Under the pieces are notes generated by a model. That model was not told where the DNA came from. It was given only the letters and a program-made list of their open reading frames with translations, and ran no database searches. This document shows positions 17,409 through 25,095 of a DNA stretch of 64,000 bases, piece by piece. The position numbers and the translations under genes are program-made. How positions within the stretch are numbered: the stretch's first letter is position 1; each line of letters starts with the position of its first letter. Source of the DNA: Chitinophaga sp. GbtcB8 (GTDB lineage Bacteria; Bacteroidota; Bacteroidia; Chitinophagales; Chitinophagaceae). The DNA lies in the NCBI RefSeq assembly GCF_019091455.1, contig NZ_JAGXJN010000040.1, positions 1 through 64,000 of the forward strand. Direction: 5' to 3'.

Positions 17409-18257
17409 TTACTGTGTTATCTTCTTTAGCCATTTTTCCGCCAGTGCGGGCCACACATCTGCAGCAGGGTTGCCGGGCCGTAAGCCGTATCCATGCCCGC
17501 CGTGGGCATAAAAGTGTAATTCTACAGGCACCTTTGCATCGCGCAATGCGCCTGCCATTACCAGCGCGCTGTTGCCATAGGTATCATCTGCCGTAGCAAA
17601 CAGGAACATGGGCGGGGTTTTGGCATTCACCGCCAGCTCCGGCGTTAAGGTACGTTGCGGGCCTTTGTCGAGGTAGGCCGGGTAGATAAGCAATGCGAAA
17701 TCGGGCCGGCAGGAGAGGGCGTCCGCATCATCCACCGGCATATAATTATGTTGCTCGTATAAAGTAGCGGCGCGTGCGCTTAAGCTGCCACCGGCAGAAA
17801 AGCCTAATACACCTATTTGTTTATTCAGCTCCCATTCTTTTGCCCGGCTGCGCACAATACGCAAGGCCCGTTGTACATCCTGCAGCGCGCCTTTTTCTTT
17901 TTGCGGCACGCGGTACTGTAATACAAAAGCGGTGTATCCCAGCCCGCTTAGCCATTGTGCAATTTCATCACCTTCCAGGTTAATGGCCAGTATGCTGTAA
18001 CCGCCGCCAGGACAAACAACAATACCCGTATGCAGATCAGGCACACCGGCTTTGGGTGTGTATACGGTAAGGATGGGGTCTGTAACATCCGTTAATCTTA
18101 TTACATGCCTGCTGGTGTCCGGCGTAGGTACAGCCGCTTTCTTGGCAGCTGTTTCCCCTGGTACCGTACCCGGCCATAAGTGAATGACAGTCTGTTGTTG
18201 CGCAACGCTGGAAAAACTGCTCATAATGATGCAAAATAGCCATAAAGGATGTTTCAT
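17409..18257 (-). CDS. Exported alpha/beta-hydrolase (acetyl-esterase/lipase-like)
   Basis: This secreted esterase of about 282 residues has a signal peptide (MKHPLWLFCIIMSSFSSVAQ) starting at 18257. The alpha/beta-hydrolase core has the oxyanion-hole region VVCPGGGYSILA and the nucleophile elbow GFSAGGSL (Ser in GxSxG). Late acid and His motifs appear as FATADDTYG and HFYAHGGHGYG. This pattern is seen in periplasmic acetyl-xylan esterases and related BD-FAE enzymes of polysaccharide utilisation. The substrate cannot be fixed. It is probably co-transcribed with the HD hydrolase downstream. Confidence 0.85.
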   Translation of the reverse strand: MKHPLWLFCIIMSSFSSVAQQQTVIHLWPGTVPGETAAKKAAVPTPDTSRHVIRLTDVTDPILTVYTPKAGVPDLHTGIVVCPGGGYSILAINLEGDEIAQWLSGLGYTAFVLQYRVPQKEKGALQDVQRALRIVRSRAKEWELNKQIGVLGFSAGGSLSARAATLYEQHNYMPVDDADALSCRPDFALLIYPAYLDKGPQRTLTPELAVNAKTPPMFLFATADDTYGNSALVMAGALRDAKVPVELHFYAHGGHGYGLRPGNPAADVWPALAEKWLKKITQ

Positions 18258-18400
18258 AGAGTGGAATTTATTCCATACAAAATACAATTTAATGCCATTT
18301 GTACCTATGCTTTCTATAGGTATTCCCCCATTTTACTGATTAGGTATCCTTTTTGTATCCAAAGCTGGCAGAAGCATATCAATCACCAAAACAATAAGTT

Positions 18401-18988
18401 ATGAAACATGTATTGAACAAATGGAACACTTTATTACTTGCTGTCTTGCTGCCTTTTGCCCTGCAGTCCTGCGGTGGAGGTAACACTAATGCGAGTCACG
18501 ACGATAGTGTAGACAGCGCTAAAGATGTAAATGAAGCAATGGCGCCGGTAGACAATGAATCATCAGACTTTGCAGTAAAAGCCGCCAGTGGTGGTATGAT
18601 GGAAGTAGAGCTAGGTAAGGTGGCCCAGCAGAATGCCAGCTCACCCCGCGTAAAAGCTTTTGGCCAGATGATGGTGCAGGACCACTCTAAAGCCAATGAA
18701 GAGCTGAAAAGCCTGGCCAGCGCAAAAAATGTAACCCTGCCGGATAGCGCAGGTGAAGACCATAGCAAACATATCCAGGATCTTAGCAAAAAGACGGGTA
18801 AAGATTTTGACAAAGCTTATATAGATATGATGGTAGATGACCATAATGAAGATATTGACATGTTTGACAAGGCCTCCAAAGACCTGAAAGATGCCGATCT
18901 GAAAGCATTTGCCACCAACACACTGCCCACTTTACGCGCACACCTGGATTCTGCCAAGGCGGTACAGGAATCGCTGAAGAAGAGATAG
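18401..18988 (+). CDS. DUF4142 domain lipoprotein
   Basis: This 195-residue lipoprotein begins with a signal peptide and lipobox (LPFALQSCGGG). The rest is a helical DUF4142 domain with the repeating Asp/Lys-rich helices around MMEVELGKVAQQNASSPRVK and FGQMMVQDHSKANEEL, and a second DDHNEDIDMFDKAS segment. DUF4142 proteins are ferritin-like periplasmic bundles, often linked to stress or general envelope functions. It is monocistronic here. Precise role unknown. Confidence 0.85.
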   Translation: MKHVLNKWNTLLLAVLLPFALQSCGGGNTNASHDDSVDSAKDVNEAMAPVDNESSDFAVKAASGGMMEVELGKVAQQNASSPRVKAFGQMMVQDHSKANEELKSLASAKNVTLPDSAGEDHSKHIQDLSKKTGKDFDKAYIDMMVDDHNEDIDMFDKASKDLKDADLKAFATNTLPTLRAHLDSAKAVQESLKKR

Positions 18989-19002
18989 CGGCCTGGGGCC
19001 GT

Positions 19003-19037
19003 AGTCCACGGACCATGGTCCACAGTCCATAGCCTGG
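19003..19037. repeat. Heptad array, GGTCCAT dialect
   Basis: Units AGTCCAC, GGACCAT, GGTCCAC, AGTCCAT, AGCCTGG run in register between convergent genes. The centre contains the 12-base palindrome GGACCATGGTCC (19010-19021). Confidence 0.75.
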
Positions 19038-19098
19038 TGCGTATTGAAGATTTTCAATATAGTACTGGGGCGGGTCTGTCCATTTTTCCAATATTCTT

Positions 19099-19140
19099 TA
19101 AACAAAAGGCCATAGTCTGCTGACCGTGGCCTTTTGTTTA
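19099..19140. terminator. Bidirectional intrinsic terminator
   Basis: A 14-bp stem TAAACAAAAGGCCA / TGGCCTTTTGTTTA (19099-19112 with 19127-19140) separates convergent DUF4142 and YceI genes. The A/T-rich outer stem serves as a T-tract on both strands. Confidence 0.8.
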
Positions 19141-19166
19141 TGCTTGATTGTGGCCTCCGGGCCACA

Positions 19167-19700
19167 CTACTGTTTCGCCAACTCTATCTCGCAATGGATC
19201 CGTACATCGTCGCCTACAACCAGGCCACCGGCTTCGGTTACGGCGCTCCAGTTCAGTCCAAAATCTTTCCGGTTAATTTTACCGCTTACCGTAAAACCGG
19301 CTTTAGTATTTCCCCAGGGATCTTTTACCACGCCGCCAAATTCCACACCTACGGTTATTGACTTCGTTACATCGCGGATGGTGAGGTCGCCGGTTACATT
19401 ATAAGATCCGTCGTTATCCACGGACTCAAATTTCTTCGGCACAAAGGTGATCTTGGGGAAAGCGTGATCGTCAAAGAACTCCGGTGAGCGCAGGTGCCGG
19501 TCCCGGTCATCATTGCCGGTGGATACTGATGCGGTGTCTGCCGTAAAAATGGCTTTAGCCGTAGTAAAATCCTCCTCTTCTGTTTCCGCTTCCAGGCTGA
19601 ACTTATTAAAGTGGCCGGAAACGCTGGAAATCATCAGGTGTTTAATTTTAAATCCTATCGAGCTGTGTGCCGGGTCCAGGACCCATTTGGAGACTGCCAT
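19167..19700 (-). CDS. YceI-family lipid-binding protein
   Basis: This 177-residue lipocalin-like YceI beta-barrel protein is of the kind that binds isoprenoid or polyprenyl lipids. The start MAVSKWVLDPAHSSIGFKIKHLM matches the family opening, followed by the RHLRSPEFFDDHAFPKITF segment and the C-terminal VGDDVRIHCEIELAKQ strand. No signal peptide is visible, so this member is cytosolic unless the true start lies upstream. It is divergent from the exonuclease gene, with a 150-base heptad hairpin between them. Confidence 0.87.
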   Translation of the reverse strand: MAVSKWVLDPAHSSIGFKIKHLMISSVSGHFNKFSLEAETEEEDFTTAKAIFTADTASVSTGNDDRDRHLRSPEFFDDHAFPKITFVPKKFESVDNDGSYNVTGDLTIRDVTKSITVGVEFGGVVKDPWGNTKAGFTVSGKINRKDFGLNWSAVTEAGGLVVGDDVRIHCEIELAKQ

Positions 19701-19737
19701 ATGAAAGTAGTTTTAAGTGATAAGTTTAGTGCCTGGG

Positions 19738-19891
19738 GAAATTACGAATTATCAGGCTAAATGACGAACGCAAAACAGTGAATGCAAAACGCAAAATGCT
19801 GAATGCTTAACGCTGAGCACATCATACGCTGCATTTTAGCGTTCCGCTTTTTGCGTTCGGCATTAAGCATTCCGCCTTTATTCGTAATTTC
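19738..19891. repeat. Large heptad hairpin, AACGC/AATGC dialect with conserved core
   Basis: The outer stem GAAATTACGAAT (19738-19749) pairs with ATTCGTAATTTC (19880-19891). Inside, left-arm heptads GAACGCA, AAACAGT, GAATGCA, AAACGCA, AAATGCT, GAATGCT, TAACGCT (19766-19814) face right-arm heptads GCATTTT, AGCGTTC, CGCTTTT, TGCGTTC, GGCATTA, AGCATTC, CGCCTTT (19831-19879). On the minus strand the loop reads CGCTAAAATGCAGCGTAT, a core shared with 50164-50264 and 53767-53902. It fills the divergent promoter gap of YceI and the exonuclease. Confidence 0.85.
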
Positions 19892-19897
19892 ACGAAA

Positions 19898-21265
19898 ATG
19901 TATGCCATTGTTGACATAGAAACCACCGGCGGCCATGCCAGCGCCAATGCCATTACGGAAGTAGCCATTTTTGTGTACGATGGCCTGCAGGTGGTGCAGG
20001 AGTACCATACCCTGGTAAATCCGCGCATGCCCATTCCGTATTATGTACAGTCGCTCACCGGTATTACAGATGAAATGGTGGCGGAAGCGCCTGGTTTTGA
20101 AGACCTGGCGGAAAATATTTACGGCCTGCTGCACGATAAGATCTTCGTAGCCCACAACGTTAATTTCGATTATTCTTTTTTACAGCATCAGCTGGCTACC
20201 CATGGGTATGAGCTGAAGTGTAAAAAGCTTTGCACGGTACGCCTGGGGCGTAAGATCATCCCGGGCCTGCCATCGTACAGCCTGGGTAACCTGTGCCGCT
20301 CCCTGGAGATCCCCGTATTACAGCGCCACCGCGCTGCCGGCGATGCGGCTGCCACCGTACGTTTATTTGAGATGCTGCTGCTGCGGGATACAGAGCAGGC
20401 TATAGCCGGCGCTCTTAAGGCAGGCTCCAAAGAGCAGTTCCTGCCGCCCAACCTGCCGCCGGAGCAGGTAAAACAGCTGCCTGCCAACCCTGGCGTATAT
20501 TATTTTCACGATCAAAAAGGGAAGGTGGTGTATGTAGGCAAGGCGCGCAACCTGCGCAAGCGGGTGAACAGCCATTTTACGGGCAACAATGCCGGGCGCA
20601 AGCGCCAGGAGTTCCTGCGTAATATTTACAGCATCAGCTATGAAATAACCGGTACGGAGTTAATGGCGGAGATCCTGGAATCTGTGGAGATAAAGCGGTT
20701 ATGGCCGGTATATAATTATGCCCAGAAGCATGTGGAGTTCAACTACGGCTTTTACACTTTTGAGGACCAGGACGGGTATTTACGCCTGGCTATTGAAAAG
20801 CGGCGTAAGTATTCCAACCCCCTTCATGTATTTAAATTGCTGGTAGAAGGGCATCAGCTGCTGCGGAACCTGATCCGGAAGTTTGATCTGTGTCCCAGGC
20901 TGTGTTTTCTGCAAAAGGGGAATGGCGCCTGTTTACCGCTGCAGGAGCATACCTGCCGTGGCGCCTGTGAAAAAAAAGAACCCGCAGCCTTGTATAATAA
21001 CAGGGTGCAGGAAGCCATAGACTGGTTGCAACAGCAACAGCCGTCATTTGTAATTATAGGTCATGGGAGAGGGGTTGATGAACAGAGCTGTATACTGATG
21101 GAAAAAGGGCGCTTTTACGGAATGGGATACCTTCCCCGGGATGTAGCCGTTACCGGTAGTGACCAGCTAAAGGATTTCCTTACGCAGTACCCCGAAAATG
21201 AATACATCCAAAACCTGATCCGGCTGCACGCAACCGGCAAAGCTGCCCGTTTGTTACCATTGTAA
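19898..21265 (+). CDS. DEDDh exonuclease fused to GIY-YIG endonuclease
   Basis: This 455-residue two-nuclease protein carries an N-terminal DnaQ-type DEDDh 3'-5' exonuclease (about 1-165). Its acid residues are in VDIETTGG, NVNFDYSFL and the final HRAAGDAAATVRLF. After a linker comes a GIY-YIG endonuclease (about 190-270), seen as NPGVYYFHDQKGKVVYVGKARNLRKRV, like the first nuclease of UvrC and Cho. The C-terminal 180 residues carry a Cys-rich stretch (CPRLCFLQKGNGACLPLQ). This arrangement is a Bacteroidota-type DNA-repair protein. Role inferred: excision-repair-like nicking or trimming of damaged DNA. Confidence 0.87.
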   Translation: MYAIVDIETTGGHASANAITEVAIFVYDGLQVVQEYHTLVNPRMPIPYYVQSLTGITDEMVAEAPGFEDLAENIYGLLHDKIFVAHNVNFDYSFLQHQLATHGYELKCKKLCTVRLGRKIIPGLPSYSLGNLCRSLEIPVLQRHRAAGDAAATVRLFEMLLLRDTEQAIAGALKAGSKEQFLPPNLPPEQVKQLPANPGVYYFHDQKGKVVYVGKARNLRKRVNSHFTGNNAGRKRQEFLRNIYSISYEITGTELMAEILESVEIKRLWPVYNYAQKHVEFNYGFYTFEDQDGYLRLAIEKRRKYSNPLHVFKLLVEGHQLLRNLIRKFDLCPRLCFLQKGNGACLPLQEHTCRGACEKKEPAALYNNRVQEAIDWLQQQQPSFVIIGHGRGVDEQSCILMEKGRFYGMGYLPRDVAVTGSDQLKDFLTQYPENEYIQNLIRLHATGKAARLLPL

Positions 21266-21791
21266 CAACCCGCATTCCACACTCCCCACGTACAATAAAA
21301 CCAAACAAAAAAAATAGAGCAGATCAGTCCCTGGCCGGTAACTGGTACAGCTGCCGGTAGTAATATTAAGTACAGATCTGTTTGAAAGGCGCAAAAGCAT
21401 TATTGAAAGAATGTGTTGCTGTTGCACAGGTATGAATGACTAACTGTATGGTACACCCTTTTGGTTTTTACAGGCCATAAATATCCCGGTACCGGATCCG
21501 GTACAATGCTGGTAGATAGTGTTTGTCCCCGTATGATGCAACAATGCCGGCTTTCTGTACGATCAGCAGTAAAAATGAAAACTGTGTGTCCTTTGATCTC
21601 TTAATTTAAAACGAAACGAAACTTTTAAAAAGTAACTGTCATAAACTGATCAAATACAGAGAGCCCGTGCTCACGAAAACAGACATCATATACCCTGGAC
21701 AAGCAGGCAACAACATCACATTCAAAACAATAATAAAAATAGCCGCGGGAACCCGGAACGCCTTTCGGTAACAGGCCCCTGGAAAGTGCTA
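21266..21791. other. 526-base gap without a recognised gene
   Basis: This is a gap between the exonuclease stop and the TonB-domain gene stop (convergent ends). I see no convincing ORF, heptad array or clear terminator. The one structured element is a perfect 16-base palindrome, GTACCGGATCCGGTAC, at 21489-21504. The length suggests a possible unannotated transcript, but nothing supports one directly. Confidence 0.5.
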
Positions 21792-22415
21792 TTACTGTTG
21801 TTGTAACAGGAACTTAACCGGCAGCTCAAAGTACATGCTTACAATACGTCCGTTATACGCAACCGGCGTAAACTTCAGTTGTTTGGCAGCATCTACGGCA
21901 GCATCTTCCAGGCCATAACCCAGTTTGGTCATAGGCTCCAGTTCGCTGATCTTGCCGTCACTGTTTACTACAAAAGATACATACACTGTACCGTTAACGC
22001 CATTCTCCTTAGCTTTGAAAGGATACTTCAGGTTAGCGTACAGGGAGGCAGTAGCATCAGCCAGCTGTTGTTGCTGCTCCTGTGAGTAAGTGATGGTAGT
22101 AAATACTGTATCAGGCTTGCCATTACGCTGGCGGATCCAGTATGCGTCAGCCACGGTGTTGTCCTGGATGGTGTACCCGTGTTGGATCTGACGGCTGTCA
22201 AAATAATTGTAAGACCAGCGGCCTGGTTTCATCAGGTTCTCGCCGCCTTCTCCGTTCAACTGCACAAAGGTGTTTGTACCATTGTCCCCTTTGTTGATAA
22301 TAAAACGGATAGCACCATTCTTGTAATAAACGGTGTCGTTGGACGCCTTAGATTGCAGAGAACAGCCTAGCGCCATAATTAACAGTACGGCTGCTCCTAA
22401 GAATTGCTTCTTCAT
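21792..22415 (-). CDS. Lipoprotein with TonB C-terminal domain (energy-transducer-like)
   Basis: This protein of about 207 residues begins with a signal peptide and lipobox-like MALGCS, so it is probably membrane-anchored by lipid. The C-terminal third is a TonB_C fold: LKYPFKAKENGVNGTVYVSFVVNSDGKISEL, then AAVDAAKQLKFTPVAYNGRIV. It lacks the usual N-terminal membrane helix and proline-rich linker of a full TonB. It therefore resembles the Bacteroidota TonB-like periplasmic proteins whose partner receptor is unknown. The start is at 22415, because the longer frame overlaps the amidohydrolase gene. A cotranscription unit with that gene is likely. Confidence 0.83.
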   Translation of the reverse strand: MKKQFLGAAVLLIMALGCSLQSKASNDTVYYKNGAIRFIINKGDNGTNTFVQLNGEGGENLMKPGRWSYNYFDSRQIQHGYTIQDNTVADAYWIRQRNGKPDTVFTTITYSQEQQQQLADATASLYANLKYPFKAKENGVNGTVYVSFVVNSDGKISELEPMTKLGYGLEDAAVDAAKQLKFTPVAYNGRIVSMYFELPVKFLLQQQ

Positions 22416-22521
22416 AGGTCGTTGTTTTATTGAATTAGAATTGTTGATGCTTCTTTCATGTTTTCCTGGTAAGTCGGTGTGTTCGGCAAGCTTTTCCATA
22501 GCTTTAGAGTTTAAGTGTTTC

Positions 22522-23634
22522 TTAATCCGGAAATCCGCTTTTGTCAATCCCCGGAATGATCTTCAATGCATTTTTATAATAGATCTTCTTTAAGATCCCG
22601 TCTGGCAGCTGCATTCCATACATCCGCCAGAACGCATGATATTTTTTATGGTACGGAAAGTACTCATCCGCTGTTTCCAGCACACGGAAGTAAGTAGCGT
22701 ATTCCGATGGCACCCAGGAATCTTTCCCGAAAAGGATGCGGTCCTGGTATTTTTCAAAGAACGTGCGGGCCATAATGGGCTGCCGCCCCAGCTCCGCTAT
22801 CACTGCTCCAAACTCCACATGCATATTAGGTATCTCCTCCATCAGCTCCGCCAGTTTTGCCAGGTCATTTGCATACCAGCCAAAGTGGGCGTTAATGAAG
22901 GTGGTTTTCGGATGTTTTTTAAACATCCTGTGCTGTTCCTCAATGATCTGTGCCCAGGGCGCGGGATTTTTAGGACCTCTTTGCCTGCCGGGGTGGGAGG
23001 CCAGCTCCAGCCAGCGCTCATTTTTTTCATCCATCGGCTCCCAGAAAGGTGCAGGGTCTGCCGCATGGATCAGTACGGGTATCTTCAGCTCACCGCATTT
23101 GTCCCAGATGGCATCCAGCCGCGGATCATCTATCGGTACCCGTTTACCACTGTTATCCTTCACACTCAGCCCCAGCGTTTTAAAGATCTTCAGTCCATTG
23201 GCTCCGTTCTTAACATCCTGCTCCAGCTGCTGTACCGCTTTTTGGGTCCAGCCCGGCTGCCCGATGCCGTCAAAGTCAATGTTGGCAAACACAATGAACC
23301 GCTTTGGCGCATGTTCCCTGATATTGTCTGCCTGTTGTTTAAGCTGGCTGCCATTGCCGCCGCTTAAATTCACCATTACCTGCATATGAAGGGCGTCCAT
23401 TTCTTTTACGAGCGCCCCCAGGTCCTGGCTACCCATATTCCACTGATGATTGTGTACATCAATGAATGGATATTTGGCCCTGGTGAGGATATGTTCCGGC
23501 ACCTTCAGGGTGGAAACCGGGTCATATTTCTCAAAATCCATATGGCCATTTTGGCTCGATTGGCCTTGTGCACAACCGGTGATTATCAGCCCGATATGTA
23601 GCAAAAGCGAATACCTGCTTAGGTTCTGGGTCAT
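22522..23634 (-). CDS. Exported amidohydrolase (TIM-barrel metallohydrolase)
   Basis: This lipoprotein of about 370 residues (lipobox IITGCAQ) has an amidohydrolase_2 TIM barrel. Metal ligands are visible as FIDVHNHQW (HxH), VLIHAADP, TTFINAHFGW and the late ILFGKDSW (Asp). This set is typical of the gamma-resorcylate decarboxylase / ACMSD-like branch. Substrate unknown. The start is set at MTQNLSRY (23634). It precedes the TonB-domain lipoprotein on the same strand, with about 106 bases between them. Confidence 0.84.
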   Translation of the reverse strand: MTQNLSRYSLLLHIGLIITGCAQGQSSQNGHMDFEKYDPVSTLKVPEHILTRAKYPFIDVHNHQWNMGSQDLGALVKEMDALHMQVMVNLSGGNGSQLKQQADNIREHAPKRFIVFANIDFDGIGQPGWTQKAVQQLEQDVKNGANGLKIFKTLGLSVKDNSGKRVPIDDPRLDAIWDKCGELKIPVLIHAADPAPFWEPMDEKNERWLELASHPGRQRGPKNPAPWAQIIEEQHRMFKKHPKTTFINAHFGWYANDLAKLAELMEEIPNMHVEFGAVIAELGRQPIMARTFFEKYQDRILFGKDSWVPSEYATYFRVLETADEYFPYHKKYHAFWRMYGMQLPDGILKKIYYKNALKIIPGIDKSGFPD

Positions 23635-23963
23635 AGTTGAATCACGTCTCAAATTACGAATTTTTAATAAATACTAATAATTAATATAAGATTTTTTATT
23701 CTATTAATAATTAACATCACGTATTAACATCATTTTCAGATGATAACTAATTTTAAATCATCATATATTATATATGATATGTGATGTGTAAATTTTTTCC
23801 GGGCTAACCGGATAAAAGGAGGAGGCATTGTGGGTATTTTGTTGGCTGCATGTGGGGACTTTTTTTATGGGTAACGGTATTTTATAGCTTCCAGGCTGTA
23901 TTTTTGCGCATCGTTAGTTTACGTAAACCATTCATTTCAGTTAATTTATAATTTTTCTTACTG
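23635..23963. other. AT-rich intergenic region with palindrome
   Basis: This is the divergent gap between amidohydrolase and purC. It is strongly AT-rich and contains a 19-base near-perfect palindrome (23760-23778: ATCATATAT, central T, ATATATGAT), which could be an operator. Two ATTAACATC copies lie nearby. No gene is seen. Confidence 0.6.
23899..23906 (+). promoter_or_regulatory. Candidate -7 element (TATTTTTG) for purC
   Basis: TATTTTTG matches TAnnTTTG exactly, 58 bases upstream of the purC start. The -33 TTTG is not clear. Confidence 0.45.
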
Positions 23964-24893
23964 ATGCTTACATCTGATTTCAAATTTCCGGGACAAACAG
24001 CCTTCTATAAAGGCAAGGTACGCGACGTATATACCATTAATGACCAGCTGATGGTAATGCTGGTAAGCGACCGTATTTCTGCTTTTGACGTAGTACTGCC
24101 TAAGCCCATTCCTTACAAAGGACAGGTTTTGAACCAGGTAGCCGCCATTATGCTGGAAGCCACCAAAGACATTGTGCCAAACTGGGTTAAGTCTGTGCCT
24201 TTGCCAAATGTAACTATCGGGTTGAAATGTGAAACCTTTCCCGTAGAAATGGTAGTACGTGGTAACCTTACCGGCCATGCCTGGAGAACGTATAAAAGCG
24301 GCAAACGCGAATTATGCGGTGTACAGATGCCCGAAGGCATGAAAGAAAATGATTTCTTTCCCACACCTATTATTACGCCCACTACCAAAGCGCATGAAGG
24401 GCAAGATGAGGACATTAGCCGTGAGGAGATCATAACACAGGGCCTGGTAAGTGAAAAGGAGTATGCCCAGCTGGAAAAATATACGCTGGCATTATTTGAG
24501 CGCGGCAAGCAGCTGGCAGCCAAACGCGGCCTGATACTGGTAGATACCAAGTACGAGTTTGGCAAGATCGGCGATACCATTTATGTAATTGATGAAGTGC
24601 ATACCCCGGACTCTTCCCGTTACTTCTACGCAGAAGGCTACGAGGAAAACCAGAAAGCCGGCAAAGCGCAGAAGCAGCTGAGTAAAGAGTTTGTACGGGA
24701 ATGGCTGATGGAAAAAGGTTTCCAGGGCAAAGATGGCCAGCAGGTGCCGGAAATGGACGAAGCTTTTGTAAAAAGCGTAAGCGACCGTTACATAGAGCTG
24801 TTTGAAAATATCACGGGGCAAAAATTCGTAAAAGAAGATGTAAGCCCTGCGGATATAGAAAAGAAAATTATCGAGTCGCTTAAGAAAGCATAA
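23964..24893 (+). CDS. purC: SAICAR synthetase (phosphoribosylaminoimidazole-succinocarboxamide synthase)
   Basis: This 309-residue enzyme of de novo purine synthesis joins CAIR and aspartate using ATP. Family motifs are present in order: FYKGKVRDVYTINDQLMVML near the start, VSDRISAFDVVLPKPIPYKG, VEMVVRGNLTGHAWR and the later LILVDTKYEFGK. The length (about 309) fits the longer, yeast-ADE1-like bacterial form with a C-terminal helix. Cytosolic. It stands alone, not in a purine operon, with a heptad hairpin starting inside its stop codon. Confidence 0.95.
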   Translation: MLTSDFKFPGQTAFYKGKVRDVYTINDQLMVMLVSDRISAFDVVLPKPIPYKGQVLNQVAAIMLEATKDIVPNWVKSVPLPNVTIGLKCETFPVEMVVRGNLTGHAWRTYKSGKRELCGVQMPEGMKENDFFPTPIITPTTKAHEGQDEDISREEIITQGLVSEKEYAQLEKYTLALFERGKQLAAKRGLILVDTKYEFGKIGDTIYVIDEVHTPDSSRYFYAEGYEENQKAGKAQKQLSKEFVREWLMEKGFQGKDGQQVPEMDEAFVKSVSDRYIELFENITGQKFVKEDVSPADIEKKIIESLKKA

Positions 24894-24996
24894 AGCGGAA
24901 AGCATAAAGCTTAACGCTTAACGCAGAAAGCTTAAAGCAGAAAGTAAAAGGTGGAAAGCTTTATGCTTTCTGCTTTTCGCTTTCTGCTTTTTAATT
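24892..24996. repeat. Heptad hairpin, AAAGCAG/CTGCTTT dialect, 15 units in register
   Basis: Fifteen consecutive 7-base units run without a register break from the purC stop codon: AAAGCGG, AAAGCAT, AAAGCTT, AACGCTT, AACGCAG, AAAGCTT, AAAGCAG, AAAGTAA, AAGGTGG, AAAGCTT, TATGCTT, TCTGCTT, TTCGCTT, TCTGCTT, TTTAATT. The second half is the reverse complement of the first, giving a hairpin that may also act as a terminator. Confidence 0.85.
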
Positions 24997-25012
24997 ACCT
25001 TTGTACACGCGA

Positions 25013-25089
25013 AACCTGTAACCGGAAACCTGTAATCCTGACAAGTAACAAACGTTAATCTATTAATTATTAATCCTTAATTATTAATT
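25013..25089. repeat. Two short heptad arrays upstream of the ABC exporter
   Basis: AACCTGT, AACCGGA, AACCTGT, AATCCTG (25013-25040), then TTAATCT, ATTAATT, ATTAATC, CTTAATT, ATTAATT (25055-25089). The second array ends six bases before the ABC gene start. Confidence 0.7.
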
Positions 25090-25095
25090 ACAAGG

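Noticed and set aside
22636..23389. Two long plus-strand ORFs (243 and 217 residues)
   Set aside because: Both lie antisense inside the amidohydrolase gene, which has clear family motifs.
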